Positions 1 through 7,175 of a stretch of 17,600 bases of DNA are shown here, piece after piece (positions within the stretch are counted from its first letter, which is position 1; each line of letters begins with the position of its first letter). The DNA comes from an uncultured Acidaminococcus sp. (lineage in GTDB: Bacteria > Bacillota > Negativicutes > Acidaminococcales > Acidaminococcaceae). The DNA lies in the NCBI GenBank assembly GCA_905213155.1, contig CAJMHI010000040.1, positions 1 to 17,600 on the forward strand, in the 5' to 3' direction. The translations under genes were made by a program, and so were the position numbers. Below the pieces are notes generated by a model. The model had not been told where the DNA came from. It searched no databases and worked only from the letters and a program-made list of their open reading frames with translations.

Positions 1-10
1 GAGAAAGTAA

Positions 11-40
11 TTATGGGCTAAATTTTGCTTGATTTTTCAT
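11..40 (-). other. Possible 9-codon ORF just downstream of pth
   Basis: Just after the pth stop there is a good ribosome site (AAGGAG) followed eight bases later by ATG and a nine-codon frame, MKNQAKFSP, that ends in TAA. A ribosome site this good with such a short frame could be a leader peptide, a very short gene, or a chance start in front of a gene that begins beyond the window edge. The sequence stops ten bases later, so these cannot be separated. I claim no function for it. Confidence 0.15.
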
Positions 41-56
41 AGCTGGTCTCCTTTTT

Positions 57-656
57 TTACACAACAGGTTCTGTTTGTTTGGACGAGGGCTTTTTATTGA
101 ATTCCTGCATGAGAAGGCCGATATCCACGCCTTGCATCCATTTTTGTGCCGCATCCGCTGCATGCTCCAGAGCCTCTCGGATCTTTTCTTTATCCTCTCC
201 CTGAAAGGGATGGAGCACATGGGAAATTACTACGGCTTCTTCATGGGCAGGATGGCCTATGCCTACTTTAATCCGGGGGTAATTCTGGCTACCCAACGCG
301 TTTTCAATGGATTTTAGCCCATTGTGCCCGCCGCTGGTACCTTTCCGGCGGATCCGCAGCGCCCCCACCGGCAAATCCATATCGTCCTGGATCACCAGCA
401 CTTCTTCCGGAGGGATGTGGTAAAACCTGGCAAAATCCGCTGCGGCAACGCCGCTGTTATTCATATAGGTGGTAGGTTTAAGCAGATAACATTTTTCCGG
501 CATCCGTTTTTCCAAATACAGTGCATTGTCCGCTTTCTTCCAATGCTCGGTATCGGACCAGCGCTTGGCTAGGATATCTGCCGTCATAAATCCAATATTA
601 TGGCGCGTCCCGGCATATTCTTTGCCGATATTGCCCAGGGCAACCACAAGTTTCAT
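57..656 (-). CDS. pth: Peptidyl-tRNA hydrolase
   Basis: This cytoplasmic enzyme hydrolyses the ester bond of peptidyl-tRNAs that drop off ribosomes, which recycles tRNA. The 199-residue protein has normal family length and starts with the typical MKLVVALGN strand. The conserved residues are visible: N9, catalytic H19 in TRHNIGF, N66 in TYMNNSG, the QDDMDLPVG loop (D91 corresponds to the catalytic-base-assisting Asp) and N112 in GGHNGLK. The ATG is preceded by AAGGAG eight bases upstream. It lies 54 bases after prs, as in the B. subtilis prs-ctc-pth order but without a ctc gene. A hairpin in the gap may reduce read-through from prs, and no separate promoter is obvious. The C-terminal tail (KKPSSKQTEPVV) is polar and probably disordered. 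The identification is firm. Confidence 0.96.
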   Translation of the reverse strand: MKLVVALGNIGKEYAGTRHNIGFMTADILAKRWSDTEHWKKADNALYLEKRMPEKCYLLKPTTYMNNSGVAAADFARFYHIPPEEVLVIQDDMDLPVGALRIRRKGTSGGHNGLKSIENALGSQNYPRIKVGIGHPAHEEAVVISHVLHPFQGEDKEKIREALEHAADAAQKWMQGVDIGLLMQEFNKKPSSKQTEPVV

Positions 657-673
657 ACGATCGACTCCTTATA

Positions 674-702
674 CGAGAAAAGGCCGCCCTAAAAGACGGC
701 CT
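674..702 (-). terminator. Hairpin between prs and pth (terminator or attenuator)
   Basis: In the transcribed sense, AGGCCGTC pairs with GGCGGCCT around a six-base loop (eight pairs including one G-U). The 3' arm runs into TTTTCTC. The stem is strong but the U tract is short, so partial termination after prs is likelier than a complete stop. pth starts 18 bases beyond the U tract and has no clear promoter of its own, so it needs read-through. Confidence 0.6.
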
Positions 703-710
703 CCGCATGC

Positions 711-1676
711 TTATTGTTTAAACAAAGCGCTGATGGACAGGTGATTATAAATCCGCAGGATCGTTTCTGCCAGCATGGGCGCTACGGAAAGCTGGATGAT
801 CTTCGGATGCTTCTTGTTGGGAGGCAGGGGAATGGTATTGGTCACCACCAGTTCCTTAATTTCGGACTGGGCAATACGGCTCAGTGCCGGATCCGTCAAA
901 ATCGGATGGGTTACACAGGCATAAATGTCCTTGGCACCAAACTTCTTCAGTGCCTTGGCGCCTTCGCACAGAGAGCCCGCCGTATCCACAATATCGTCCA
1001 CCATAATGCAGATCTTGTCTTCTACATTACCGATCAGGTTCATCACTTCCGCCACACCGGGTTCCGGACGCCGTTTATCAATGATGGCCATACCACATTC
1101 CAAACGGGTTGCAATATTCCGTGCACGGCTCACACCGCCCAGATCCGGAGAAACCACAATTAATTCTTCTGGTGAAAAGCCTTTTTCTTTAATGTAGTCG
1201 GCCAAGATCGGACCGCCGGGCATATGGTCCACAGGGATATCAAAGAATCCCTGAATCTGTGCTGCATGCAAATCCACCGTCACCAAGCGGGTAATCCCGG
1301 AAACATCCATCAGATCCGCCATCAGTTTAGCCGTAATTGGTTCCCGTCCCCGTGCTTTACGATCCTGGCGGGCATAGCCGTAGAAAGGAACCACGGCAGT
1401 AATATGCCGGGCACTGGCGCGTTTAAAGGCGTCACACATAATCAGGAGCTCCATGATATTGTCATTGACAGCCGGTCCGCAAGTAGGTTGGATGACAAAT
1501 ACATCTTTGCCCCGCACGCTTTCATTGATCATGACCTGTACTTCACCGTTGTTGAAACGGTTAATAACAGCATCCCCTACCTGTGTGCCCAGGTAGGCAG
1601 CGATTTCCCGTGCCAGATCAGGATTGGCATTACCGGAAAAAATGGCCATATCTTCGCCTGTTTTATCACCCAACAT
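711..1676 (-). CDS. prs: Ribose-phosphate pyrophosphokinase (PRPP synthetase)
   Basis: It transfers pyrophosphate from ATP to ribose 5-phosphate to make PRPP, the substrate for purine, pyrimidine, histidine and NAD synthesis. The 321-residue protein is a class I Prs. Visible motifs are FNNGEVQV near residue 41, the ATP-side segment VVPFYGYARQDRKARG at 95-110, the divalent-cation segment VDLHAAQIQGFFD at 134-146, the flexible-loop KRRP at 201-204 and the PRPP-binding loop MVDDIVDTAGSL at 225-236. The chosen ATG has GTGGGGG about nine bases upstream; a second Met at residue 10 lacks a comparable site. The gene sits 72 bases after glmU and has its own candidate promoter, so it can be expressed apart from the upstream operon. 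Its product is the presumed effector of the PurR encoded two genes upstream. Confidence 0.97.
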   Translation of the reverse strand: MLGDKTGEDMAIFSGNANPDLAREIAAYLGTQVGDAVINRFNNGEVQVMINESVRGKDVFVIQPTCGPAVNDNIMELLIMCDAFKRASARHITAVVPFYGYARQDRKARGREPITAKLMADLMDVSGITRLVTVDLHAAQIQGFFDIPVDHMPGGPILADYIKEKGFSPEELIVVSPDLGGVSRARNIATRLECGMAIIDKRRPEPGVAEVMNLIGNVEDKICIMVDDIVDTAGSLCEGAKALKKFGAKDIYACVTHPILTDPALSRIAQSEIKELVVTNTIPLPPNKKHPKIIQLSVAPMLAETILRIYNHLSISALFKQ

Positions 1677-1714
1677 ACAATCAATCCCCCACGTATAGTT
1701 TTTAATCTACTCAA

Positions 1715-1743
1715 AGTATACAACGCATTACCAACTCTGGCAA
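1715..1743 (-). promoter_or_regulatory. Candidate internal promoter for prs
   Basis: In the glmU-prs gap the transcribed sense reads TTGCCA (1738-1743), a 17-base spacer, then TATACT (1715-1720). Each hexamer differs from the sigma-A consensus at one position. Transcription would start near 1708, giving a leader of about 30 bases before the prs ATG. No terminator is visible between glmU and prs, so this promoter would add to read-through. Confidence 0.6.
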
Positions 1744-1748
1744 GGCGC

Positions 1749-3122
1749 TTATTTTTGATTCCGCTGTTTTTCCGCCCAGCCTGCAATATTTACCTGCCGG
1801 CTGCGGCCCACACCCAGTGCGTTATCCGGCACGTCTTTAGTAATGGTGGAGCCGGCGGCGATATAACTTCCCTTGCCAATCCGTACTGGTGCCACCAAGT
1901 TGCTATTGCAGCCTACAAAGGCATCGTCCTCAATAACGGTGCGATGTTTCACTTTGCCATCGTAGTTAACCGTAATGGTTCCACAGCCCATATTGACACC
2001 GCTACCAATATCGCTGTCCCCGATATATTGCAGGTGTGGCAGCTTGGTTCCTTCTCCCACATGGGAATTTTTTACCTCTACAAAATTCCCCATCTTTACA
2101 TAATTCCCGATCACCGTATTGGGCCGCAGGTGATCAAAGGGTCCCATCTGCACCGCATTACCCACTTGACAGTCATGGGCATAGACGAATTGAATATGAG
2201 AAGCATTCCCCACTTTTACATTGGTAAAACGGACCTGGGGACCAACTTCACAGTCTTCTCCTATTTTCGTATTGCCTTCCAGCCAGGTAAAAGGATACAA
2301 AATTGTATCCCGTCCCACCTTGACACTTTTTTCCACAAAGGTGCTATCCGGATCCATTACGGTAACCCCTTCATCCATAAGGCGTCCCACAATCCGCGCG
2401 TTCATGATTTTCTGGGCTGCTGCCAGCTGCCGCCGGGAATTTACCCCCATCACCATGTCAAAATCATTGGTTCGGATGCCGGATACTTTGCCACCACGAC
2501 GCAAGCATTCTGCCAAAATATCCGTCAGGTAATACTCTCCCTGGGCATTATTATTTTTCAGGTGAGCCAAAAGGTCAAAAAGCAACGGCATTTCTGCACA
2601 GTAAATTCCGGTATTGATTTCCTGGGTTTTTCTTTGCTCCGGTGTGGCATCTTTTTCTTCCACAATCCCGGTCACCTGCCCGCAGTCATCCCGCAAAATC
2701 CGTCCATACCCGAACGGATCAGGCGCAATAGCGGTCAATACGCTGACTTTGGCACCACTTTGAAGATGTTTTTCGTAAAATTTACGCAGTTCCTCCCCTT
2801 CCAAGAGAGGGGTATCCCCGCATAAAATCAGGGCCGTTCCTTCTTCATCTCCCAAAAGGTCCCTGGCTTGAAGCACTGCATGGCCGGTACCCAGTTGTTC
2901 GGACTGGATTGCCACACGCGCCCGGGTCCCCAAAAATTCTGTTACTTTTTCACTGCCAAAGCCTACAATCACAACTTGATCATCGGCCCCGGCTTCATCT
3001 GCTGCATCCAGTACATGTTCCAGCATAGGTTTACCAGATAATTTATGAAGTACTTTTGGGAGTTTGGATTTCATCCGGGTTCCCTTACCTGCTGCTAAAA
3101 TAATTGCAGCCAATTCTGCCAT
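1749..3122 (-). CDS. glmU: Bifunctional N-acetylglucosamine-1-phosphate uridyltransferase / glucosamine-1-phosphate acetyltransferase
   Basis: It makes UDP-GlcNAc, the precursor of peptidoglycan and, where present, lipopolysaccharide. The C-terminal domain acetylates glucosamine 1-phosphate and the N-terminal domain adds UMP. The 457 residues have full family length. The N-terminal half starts with the nucleotidyltransferase signature LAAIILAAGKGTRMKSKLP (4-22) and carries CGDTPLL at 101-107. From about residue 255 the hexapeptide-repeat left-handed helix runs to the end. It includes LRPNTVIG at 332-339, the catalytic His at residue 363 (LPHLQYIGD), NMGCGTITVNYDG and the AAGSTITKDVP turn. A ribosome site (AGGAGG) lies about ten bases before the ATG. 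It follows purR by 35 bases, as in the Bacillus block but with yabJ and spoVG absent. Confidence 0.97.
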   Translation of the reverse strand: MAELAAIILAAGKGTRMKSKLPKVLHKLSGKPMLEHVLDAADEAGADDQVVIVGFGSEKVTEFLGTRARVAIQSEQLGTGHAVLQARDLLGDEEGTALILCGDTPLLEGEELRKFYEKHLQSGAKVSVLTAIAPDPFGYGRILRDDCGQVTGIVEEKDATPEQRKTQEINTGIYCAEMPLLFDLLAHLKNNNAQGEYYLTDILAECLRRGGKVSGIRTNDFDMVMGVNSRRQLAAAQKIMNARIVGRLMDEGVTVMDPDSTFVEKSVKVGRDTILYPFTWLEGNTKIGEDCEVGPQVRFTNVKVGNASHIQFVYAHDCQVGNAVQMGPFDHLRPNTVIGNYVKMGNFVEVKNSHVGEGTKLPHLQYIGDSDIGSGVNMGCGTITVNYDGKVKHRTVIEDDAFVGCNSNLVAPVRIGKGSYIAAGSTITKDVPDNALGVGRSRQVNIAGWAEKQRNQK

Positions 3123-3157
3123 AATGGATCTGCCTCCTGCATTTACTACTTTTTTGT

Positions 3158-3970
3158 TTACAGCCGTTCCGGCACAATGCTGATGGCCTTAGTGACATCG
3201 TCCACACCTTTTAAGGTAAGCAGGGACGCATAGTCCTTAACCACTTTTTCTTCCGGCTCCCGGCTGGCAATGAATAAATAGGTTCCCACCACCTTGGCTC
3301 CCACTTCTTCTGCCAACTCCTGCATGCCTCTGGCCGTGCCGCCCGCACGCATAAAATCATCTACAATGAGAACTCTTGCTCCTTCCGGCAGTGCTTTCCG
3401 GGGTAGGCTCATGGTCTGGATTTTTTTGCTGGAACCGCTGACATAGCTAATGCTGACGGCCGGCCCTTCTGTAATCCTCGCTTCTTTGCGGGCCATTACC
3501 ATGGGAATATTAAATGCCCGGGCCGTAGAAAAAGCCAGGGAAATCCCTTTTGCCTCCACCGTCATCACATATTCAGGCCGCAGTTCAATGGTCCGTTGCA
3601 TGATCATCTCTCCCAGCCGGAAAGAAATCCGAGGCGTAAAGAGGATATCATTCATATAAATCATCCCGCCGGGCAACAACCGGGAAGGCTTGCTAAGACG
3701 CTCTGCCAAGTCCTTAAGAAATTCATTATTAGACTGTGTGGCATGAGAGGGAATATACCGCACCCCGCCACTAGCACCCGCCACGGTTTCAATCACCCCC
3801 AGGTCGTAGGTAGCAAGACCGTTGCGAATGGTCTGCACATCTTCAGAGAGGGTGGATTTGGCGACATCAAACCGGTCACAAAATTCATTAAATGAGAATA
3901 GATAGTGCGGATGATCATTGAGTTCCTTGGTCAGTGCCACAATCCGTTCCATACGTTTTACTCGAGCCAT
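3158..3970 (-). CDS. purR: Purine operon repressor, PRPP-responsive
   Basis: This is the B. subtilis-type PurR, unrelated to the LacI-type PurR of E. coli. It binds paired PurBox operators and is displaced by PRPP. The 270 residues comprise an N-terminal winged-helix region (about 1-74, including FNEFCDRFDVAKSTLSEDV) and a type I phosphoribosyltransferase-fold domain (about 80-270). The fold is marked by the PRPP-binding loop VLIVDDFMRAGGTARG at 200-215. In this family the domain senses PRPP and is not catalytic. The start codon overlaps the stop of the upstream GntR gene by one base (TAATG), with GAGGG upstream, so translation is probably coupled. Candidate operators for it are visible upstream of purE and, more weakly, upstream of ispE, which would make the gene self-regulated. 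Confidence 0.95.
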   Translation of the reverse strand: MARVKRMERIVALTKELNDHPHYLFSFNEFCDRFDVAKSTLSEDVQTIRNGLATYDLGVIETVAGASGGVRYIPSHATQSNNEFLKDLAERLSKPSRLLPGGMIYMNDILFTPRISFRLGEMIMQRTIELRPEYVMTVEAKGISLAFSTARAFNIPMVMARKEARITEGPAVSISYVSGSSKKIQTMSLPRKALPEGARVLIVDDFMRAGGTARGMQELAEEVGAKVVGTYLFIASREPEEKVVKDYASLLTLKGVDDVTKAISIVPERL

Positions 3971-4680
3971 TATTTTCCCTCTTTCTTATTTTCCGATGGC
4001 ATCAGTTTTTGTTCTTTAATGACTTTTAACAGTGTTTGTTCCGCATTTTCCATATGAGTCCGCACAGCTTCCTGGGCTTTTTCCACTTTGCCGGCGGCAA
4101 TGGCATCAAAAATGGCCCGATGCTCTTTCAGCATGATTTCCACTCTGCCAGGATAGGGCATGCTACGTCCCCGAATGGCCGTAATCTGCTCCCGCAGGTT
4201 GCTGATAATGTTCATGCACCGGGTATTGCCGCTAGCACGATAAATTACGTCATGAAACGCCGTATCGTTATCAATGATTTTCGGGTAATCTCTCGCTTCC
4301 ACGAGAGCAGCTTCTTCCGCTAATAGTTCCCGCATCTCCTGGATTTCACTTTTATCAATGCGCTCGGCAGCCAGACCTGCGGATAAAACATCCAAAGCGG
4401 TACGAACTTCATAGACTTCGTTAATATCTTTAATAGAGATATCTGCCACATAGGCACCCCGCCGAGGGATCATAACTACGAGTCCTTCCAGTTCCATTTT
4501 GCGGATGGCTTCCCGCACAGGTGTCCTGGAAACACCCATTTCTTCTGCCAATTGCAACTCCATGAGCCGCATGCCCGGCGGGAACTGCCCACTGATAATT
4601 GCCTGTCGTATACTTTCTACCACTACATCCCGCAAAGGCTTATAACTGTCTATAGGGATTTGTTTCAAATGCTGTACCAT
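3970..4680 (-). CDS. GntR-family (FadR/FCD type) transcriptional regulator
   Basis: The 236-residue protein has an N-terminal winged helix (about 12-78) with the family pattern: AIISGQFPPGMRLM, then LAEEMGVSRTPVREAIRKME and the wing PRRGAYVAD. An all-helical FCD ligand domain spans about 85-220. D139, H143, H187 and H209 occupy the positions expected for the FCD metal-binding set, so the effector is probably a small carboxylate bound through a metal. It starts six bases after ispE and runs into purR. No gene for a catabolic pathway lies next to it, so neither effector nor target can be named from context. It is an addition compared with the ispE-purR order of Bacillus. Family assignment is firm; the specific role is unknown. 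Confidence 0.9.
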   Translation of the reverse strand: MVQHLKQIPIDSYKPLRDVVVESIRQAIISGQFPPGMRLMELQLAEEMGVSRTPVREAIRKMELEGLVVMIPRRGAYVADISIKDINEVYEVRTALDVLSAGLAAERIDKSEIQEMRELLAEEAALVEARDYPKIIDNDTAFHDVIYRASGNTRCMNIISNLREQITAIRGRSMPYPGRVEIMLKEHRAIFDAIAAGKVEKAQEAVRTHMENAEQTLLKVIKEQKLMPSENKKEGK

Positions 4681-4686
4681 AATTGA

Positions 4687-5544
4687 TCAACCTTCCCGCA
4701 TCATTTGTACTGATGCAACCTGATCCTTAGCAAATTGTTTTGCTAAGGCACGGGCTGCGTCCACCGCTTTCTCCTCTGTGGGAAAAATCCCAAAAACCGT
4801 GGGCCCGCTGCCGCTCATCATGGCAAACTCTGCTCCTAGCTGGAGCAGTGCCGCTTTTCGTTTCCCGATTTCCGGGTAAGCCGTTAGCGTAACCAGTTCC
4901 AAATCATTTCTCATAGCAGAAAATATCTGTTCCCGCTCCCCACTGCGCAGCGCTTCTTCCAATTTGTCCACAGAACTGGGCACGCGCTTTGGCAATTGAT
5001 CCATAGTCTGGTACGCCCAGGCTGTCGATACAGATAACTGCCGGGGTTTCACCAGCACCAGTGCAAAATCCGGTGCATTTTTTAGCTGCGTTAGTGCATC
5101 TCCTCGTCCCCGGCCTCGCTGAATGCCGCCATAAAGGCAAAACGGGACATCGCTGCCGATTTTCGCCCCCATTTGTTCCAACTGGTTCCGACTAAGTTTC
5201 GTTCCACAGTACCGGTTCAAAAGCCGCAAGACTGCTGCTGCATCCGCACTCCCACCAGCAAGACCCGCTGCCATAAAGATTTTCTTCTCCACGTGGAGAT
5301 GAACGTTCGGCAATTGACCGGTAACCTTTTGAAAGACCTTGGCCGCTTTGACCATTAGATTGCTTGCATCACAAGGAAGGTCCGGGTTATCGGATGAAAG
5401 AGAAAACGTGGCCGCAGGTTCCAGCGTTATCCTGTCAGCAAGGGAGATACTCTGAAGGATGGTATCTACCTGATGGTAACCATCGGGCCGCCGCACGCCA
5501 ACGGAAAGCCCTAAATTAATTTTCCCGTATGCGTTTTCCTCCAT
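4687..5544 (-). CDS. ispE: 4-(cytidine 5'-diphospho)-2-C-methyl-D-erythritol kinase
   Basis: It phosphorylates the 2-hydroxyl of CDP-methylerythritol in the MEP pathway of isoprenoid synthesis. The 285-residue GHMP kinase shows the N-terminal AYGKINLGL with K8, PDGYHQVDT at 20-28, the ATP loop AAGLAGGSADAAA at 92-104, IGSDVPF with the likely catalytic Asp at 132, and the C-terminal MSGSGPTVFGIF. I chose the ATG at 5544 because it has a strong ribosome site (GGGGAG) and starts the family-typical sequence. The same frame stays open for 81 codons upstream, through the promoter and terminator region, and that part is not protein-like. It is the first gene of the ispE-GntR-purR-glmU-prs-pth unit. 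Here, as in Bacillus, ispE immediately precedes the purR neighbourhood. Confidence 0.95.
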   Translation of the reverse strand: MEENAYGKINLGLSVGVRRPDGYHQVDTILQSISLADRITLEPAATFSLSSDNPDLPCDASNLMVKAAKVFQKVTGQLPNVHLHVEKKIFMAAGLAGGSADAAAVLRLLNRYCGTKLSRNQLEQMGAKIGSDVPFCLYGGIQRGRGRGDALTQLKNAPDFALVLVKPRQLSVSTAWAYQTMDQLPKRVPSSVDKLEEALRSGEREQIFSAMRNDLELVTLTAYPEIGKRKAALLQLGAEFAMMSGSGPTVFGIFPTEEKAVDAARALAKQFAKDQVASVQMMREG

Positions 5545-5575
5545 ATATTCTCCCCTCTCCCTGTATTTTGTATTC

Positions 5576-5604
5576 ATTGTATCCTGTCCTGCAACTTTCT
5601 GCAA
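5576..5604 (-). promoter_or_regulatory. Candidate promoter of the ispE-GntR-purR-glmU unit
   Basis: The transcribed sense has TTGCAG (5599-5604), exactly 17 bases, then TACAAT (5576-5581). It lies between the terminator of the preceding unit and the ispE ribosome site and would give a leader of about 25 bases. Confidence 0.6.
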
Positions 5605-5624
5605 GGGCTCAGAGTGAATTTCAT

Positions 5625-5657
5625 GAACATTTCCCTTATTTTTTATATCGAACGTTC
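5625..5657 (-). promoter_or_regulatory. Possible degenerate PurBox pair upstream of the purR-containing operon
   Basis: Reading with the operon, GAAC (complement of 5654-5657) is followed after 25 bases by GTTC (complement of 5625-5628), upstream of the ispE promoter. The upstream arm is part of a perfect GAACGTTC palindrome. The plus strand there reads ATATCGAAC, nine bases identical to one arm of the purE operator. The match to the B. subtilis PurBox consensus (AWWWCCGAACWWT) is poor on both arms, so this is a candidate only. If real, it would place purR under its own control, as in Bacillus. Confidence 0.3.
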
Positions 5658-5690
5658 TACTATTACATAAAGAATACCTCTTCATGGTAC

Positions 5691-5726
5691 AAAAAATTGA
5701 CTTCTGTCCTTTAAAACAGAAGTCAA
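5691..5726 (-). terminator. Intrinsic terminator after the RNA methyltransferase gene
   Basis: In the transcribed sense an 11-base perfect stem, TTGACTTCTGT with ACAGAAGTCAA, encloses an eight-base loop and is followed by six T. It begins within ten bases of the methyltransferase stop codon and separates that operon from the ispE operon. Confidence 0.93.
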
Positions 5727-5731
5727 CTATT

Positions 5732-6511
5732 TTACCGCATGTGCTGGGCTGCCGCAAAGAGCAACATGCCTCCTGCCACGGCAACATTCAGGCTTTCTGC
5801 CTTGCCATACATGGGTATCTTTACTTTTTGGTCTGCTTGTTGCAGCAGGGTTTCGGATACCCCTGTGGCTTCGCTGCCTAACACGAGCGCCAGCTTTTCC
5901 GGATAAGGAAGCATTGTGATATCATTAGCTCCCACCAAGGCCGTCGCCCAAAGCGGCATCTTTTCCCGATGGCAGAAGGAAAATAGCGCAGACTCTTCTA
6001 CATCACAGCAGATGGGCAAATGAAACAAGGAGCCCATAGTGGCGCGAACCACTTTGGGATTGTACAGATCTGTCGTATTCTTCATAAGCAGAACAGCACA
6101 AGCCCCCATGGCATCCGCCGTACGAATAAGCGTTCCAAGATTGCCAGGATCCCGGATCTGATCAAGCACCAGCACCAATCCTTTTTCCACGTGGAGATCT
6201 GCTAAATCCGGGTAAGTAAGGGGCAGGACCGCAGCCACACCCTGAGGGTCTTCCGTGTCCGTGATTTTTTTCAGCACAGCTTCTGTAACATGGTAGTATG
6301 GACGGCTCACTGTTTCCGCATTTTCAGGCCAATCCACAGGCAACTGGGTGTAAAAAATACTTTCCATTGGGATTTTTGCCGCAAACGCTTCTTCCAAGGC
6401 CCGTTTTCCTTCCAACAGGTATAAGCCCTCCCGTTTCCGATATTTTTTTGTTTTTAAAGAGGCAATTTTTTTCACCACTTCATTTTGCAGGGATGCCAGT
6501 TCCTTGATCAT
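5732..6511 (-). CDS. TrmH/SpoU-family RNA 2'-O-methyltransferase
   Basis: This is a SPOUT-class methyltransferase that transfers a methyl group from S-adenosylmethionine to a ribose 2'-OH in rRNA or tRNA. The 259-residue protein has an N-terminal substrate-binding segment (1-100, with KYRKREGLYLLEGKRALEEA) followed by the knotted catalytic domain. Motif 1 is DQIRDPGNLGTLIRTADA at 117-134, motif 2 is LVLGSEATGVS at 209-219, and motif 3 is IPMYGKAESLNVAVAGG at 232-248. I chose the ATG at 6511: it overlaps the ktrA stop as ATGA and has GGAGGGTGG just upstream. The open frame continues 71 codons further upstream inside ktrA without family-like sequence. The architecture resembles RlmB and the B. 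subtilis YsgA-type proteins, but the target nucleotide cannot be read from the sequence. Confidence 0.93.
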   Translation of the reverse strand: MIKELASLQNEVVKKIASLKTKKYRKREGLYLLEGKRALEEAFAAKIPMESIFYTQLPVDWPENAETVSRPYYHVTEAVLKKITDTEDPQGVAAVLPLTYPDLADLHVEKGLVLVLDQIRDPGNLGTLIRTADAMGACAVLLMKNTTDLYNPKVVRATMGSLFHLPICCDVEESALFSFCHREKMPLWATALVGANDITMLPYPEKLALVLGSEATGVSETLLQQADQKVKIPMYGKAESLNVAVAGGMLLFAAAQHMR

Positions 6512-7167
6512 ATACCACCCTCCAGCTTTTCTGCCCCTTCTCGGCTTCCCAGTACCACCAGTACATCTTTCGCCTGTAAAGGAACTTTGGGATTCACGTT
6601 CCAGTCTGTTTTGCCTTTCGGGTGTTTTACAGCCACCACGTTCAGCTGGTAGGTCTGTCGAATATTTAATTCCACAAGACTCTTTCCCACCATTTTCTGA
6701 GGCAAAATCACCTCTACCAGGCACATATCATCGGACAATTCCACATAGTCCTGAATATTGGGATGCGCCAATGCATGTGCTACCCGCCGCCCCATATCCA
6801 TTTCCGGGGAAATTACCTGGGTCGCTCCCAGACGCTTTAACATTTTGCCGTGCAAGACATTGGATGCCTTGGCAATGATCGTTTTCACGCCGGCTTCTTT
6901 CATCAGCATAGTGCATAAAAGACTAGGTTCCAGCGTCCCAATGGCTACAATAGCCGCATCAAATTGCTTTACACCCAGACTCTGCACCGTCTTTTCATCA
7001 ATGGCATCTGCCAATACCACATGGGTGAGGGTATCCGCCAGGGTTTCTACTACATCTTCGTTATTATCCACACCCATGACTTCATGTCCCAGCTCTGCCA
7101 AAGTCAGGGCAATACTGCTACCAAAACGGCCCAAGCCCCATACAATAAATTGTTTCTTTTTCGCCAT
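6508..7167 (-). CDS. ktrA: Ktr/Trk-type potassium uptake regulatory subunit (RCK protein)
   Basis: This is the cytoplasmic gating ring partner of the KtrB channel; it binds nucleotides and, through its C-terminal domain, possibly a second ligand. The 219 residues contain an RCK_N Rossmann domain (1-130) with the nucleotide loop VWGLGRFGSS (9-18) and an acidic residue at the end of strand 2 (VDNN, D34). An RCK_C domain covers about 140-219. This single-RCK length is that of KtrA/KtrC and not of double-RCK TrkA. The ATG has AGGAGAAGG upstream and lies eight bases after ktrB. The stop overlaps the start of the methyltransferase gene by four bases. The context supports a two-component Ktr system. 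Confidence 0.93.
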   Translation of the reverse strand: MAKKKQFIVWGLGRFGSSIALTLAELGHEVMGVDNNEDVVETLADTLTHVVLADAIDEKTVQSLGVKQFDAAIVAIGTLEPSLLCTMLMKEAGVKTIIAKASNVLHGKMLKRLGATQVISPEMDMGRRVAHALAHPNIQDYVELSDDMCLVEVILPQKMVGKSLVELNIRQTYQLNVVAVKHPKGKTDWNVNPKVPLQAKDVLVVLGSREGAEKLEGGI

Positions 7168-7175
7168 ACCTTCTC

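Noticed and set aside
1224..2825. A 533-codon open frame on the plus strand across prs and glmU
   Set aside because: It lies opposite two unmistakable genes with complete conserved motifs, its translation is His/Ile/Phe-rich without any recognisable domain, and it has no ribosome site or promoter. It is a by-product of codon use on the minus strand.
5649..5657. LexA/SOS box at the CGAACGTTC palindrome
   Set aside because: The Gram-positive SOS box has four bases between GAAC and GTTC; here there are none, and the genes downstream are not SOS genes.
5545..5787. N-terminal extension of ispE by 81 residues
   Set aside because: The stretch covers the terminator of the previous operon and the ispE promoter, and the ribosome site and family-typical start are at 5544.
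6512..6724. N-terminal extension of the RNA methyltransferase by 71 residues
   Set aside because: It lies inside the ktrA gene, is Gly/Arg-rich without family resemblance, and a strong ribosome site with an ATGA overlap marks the start at 6511.
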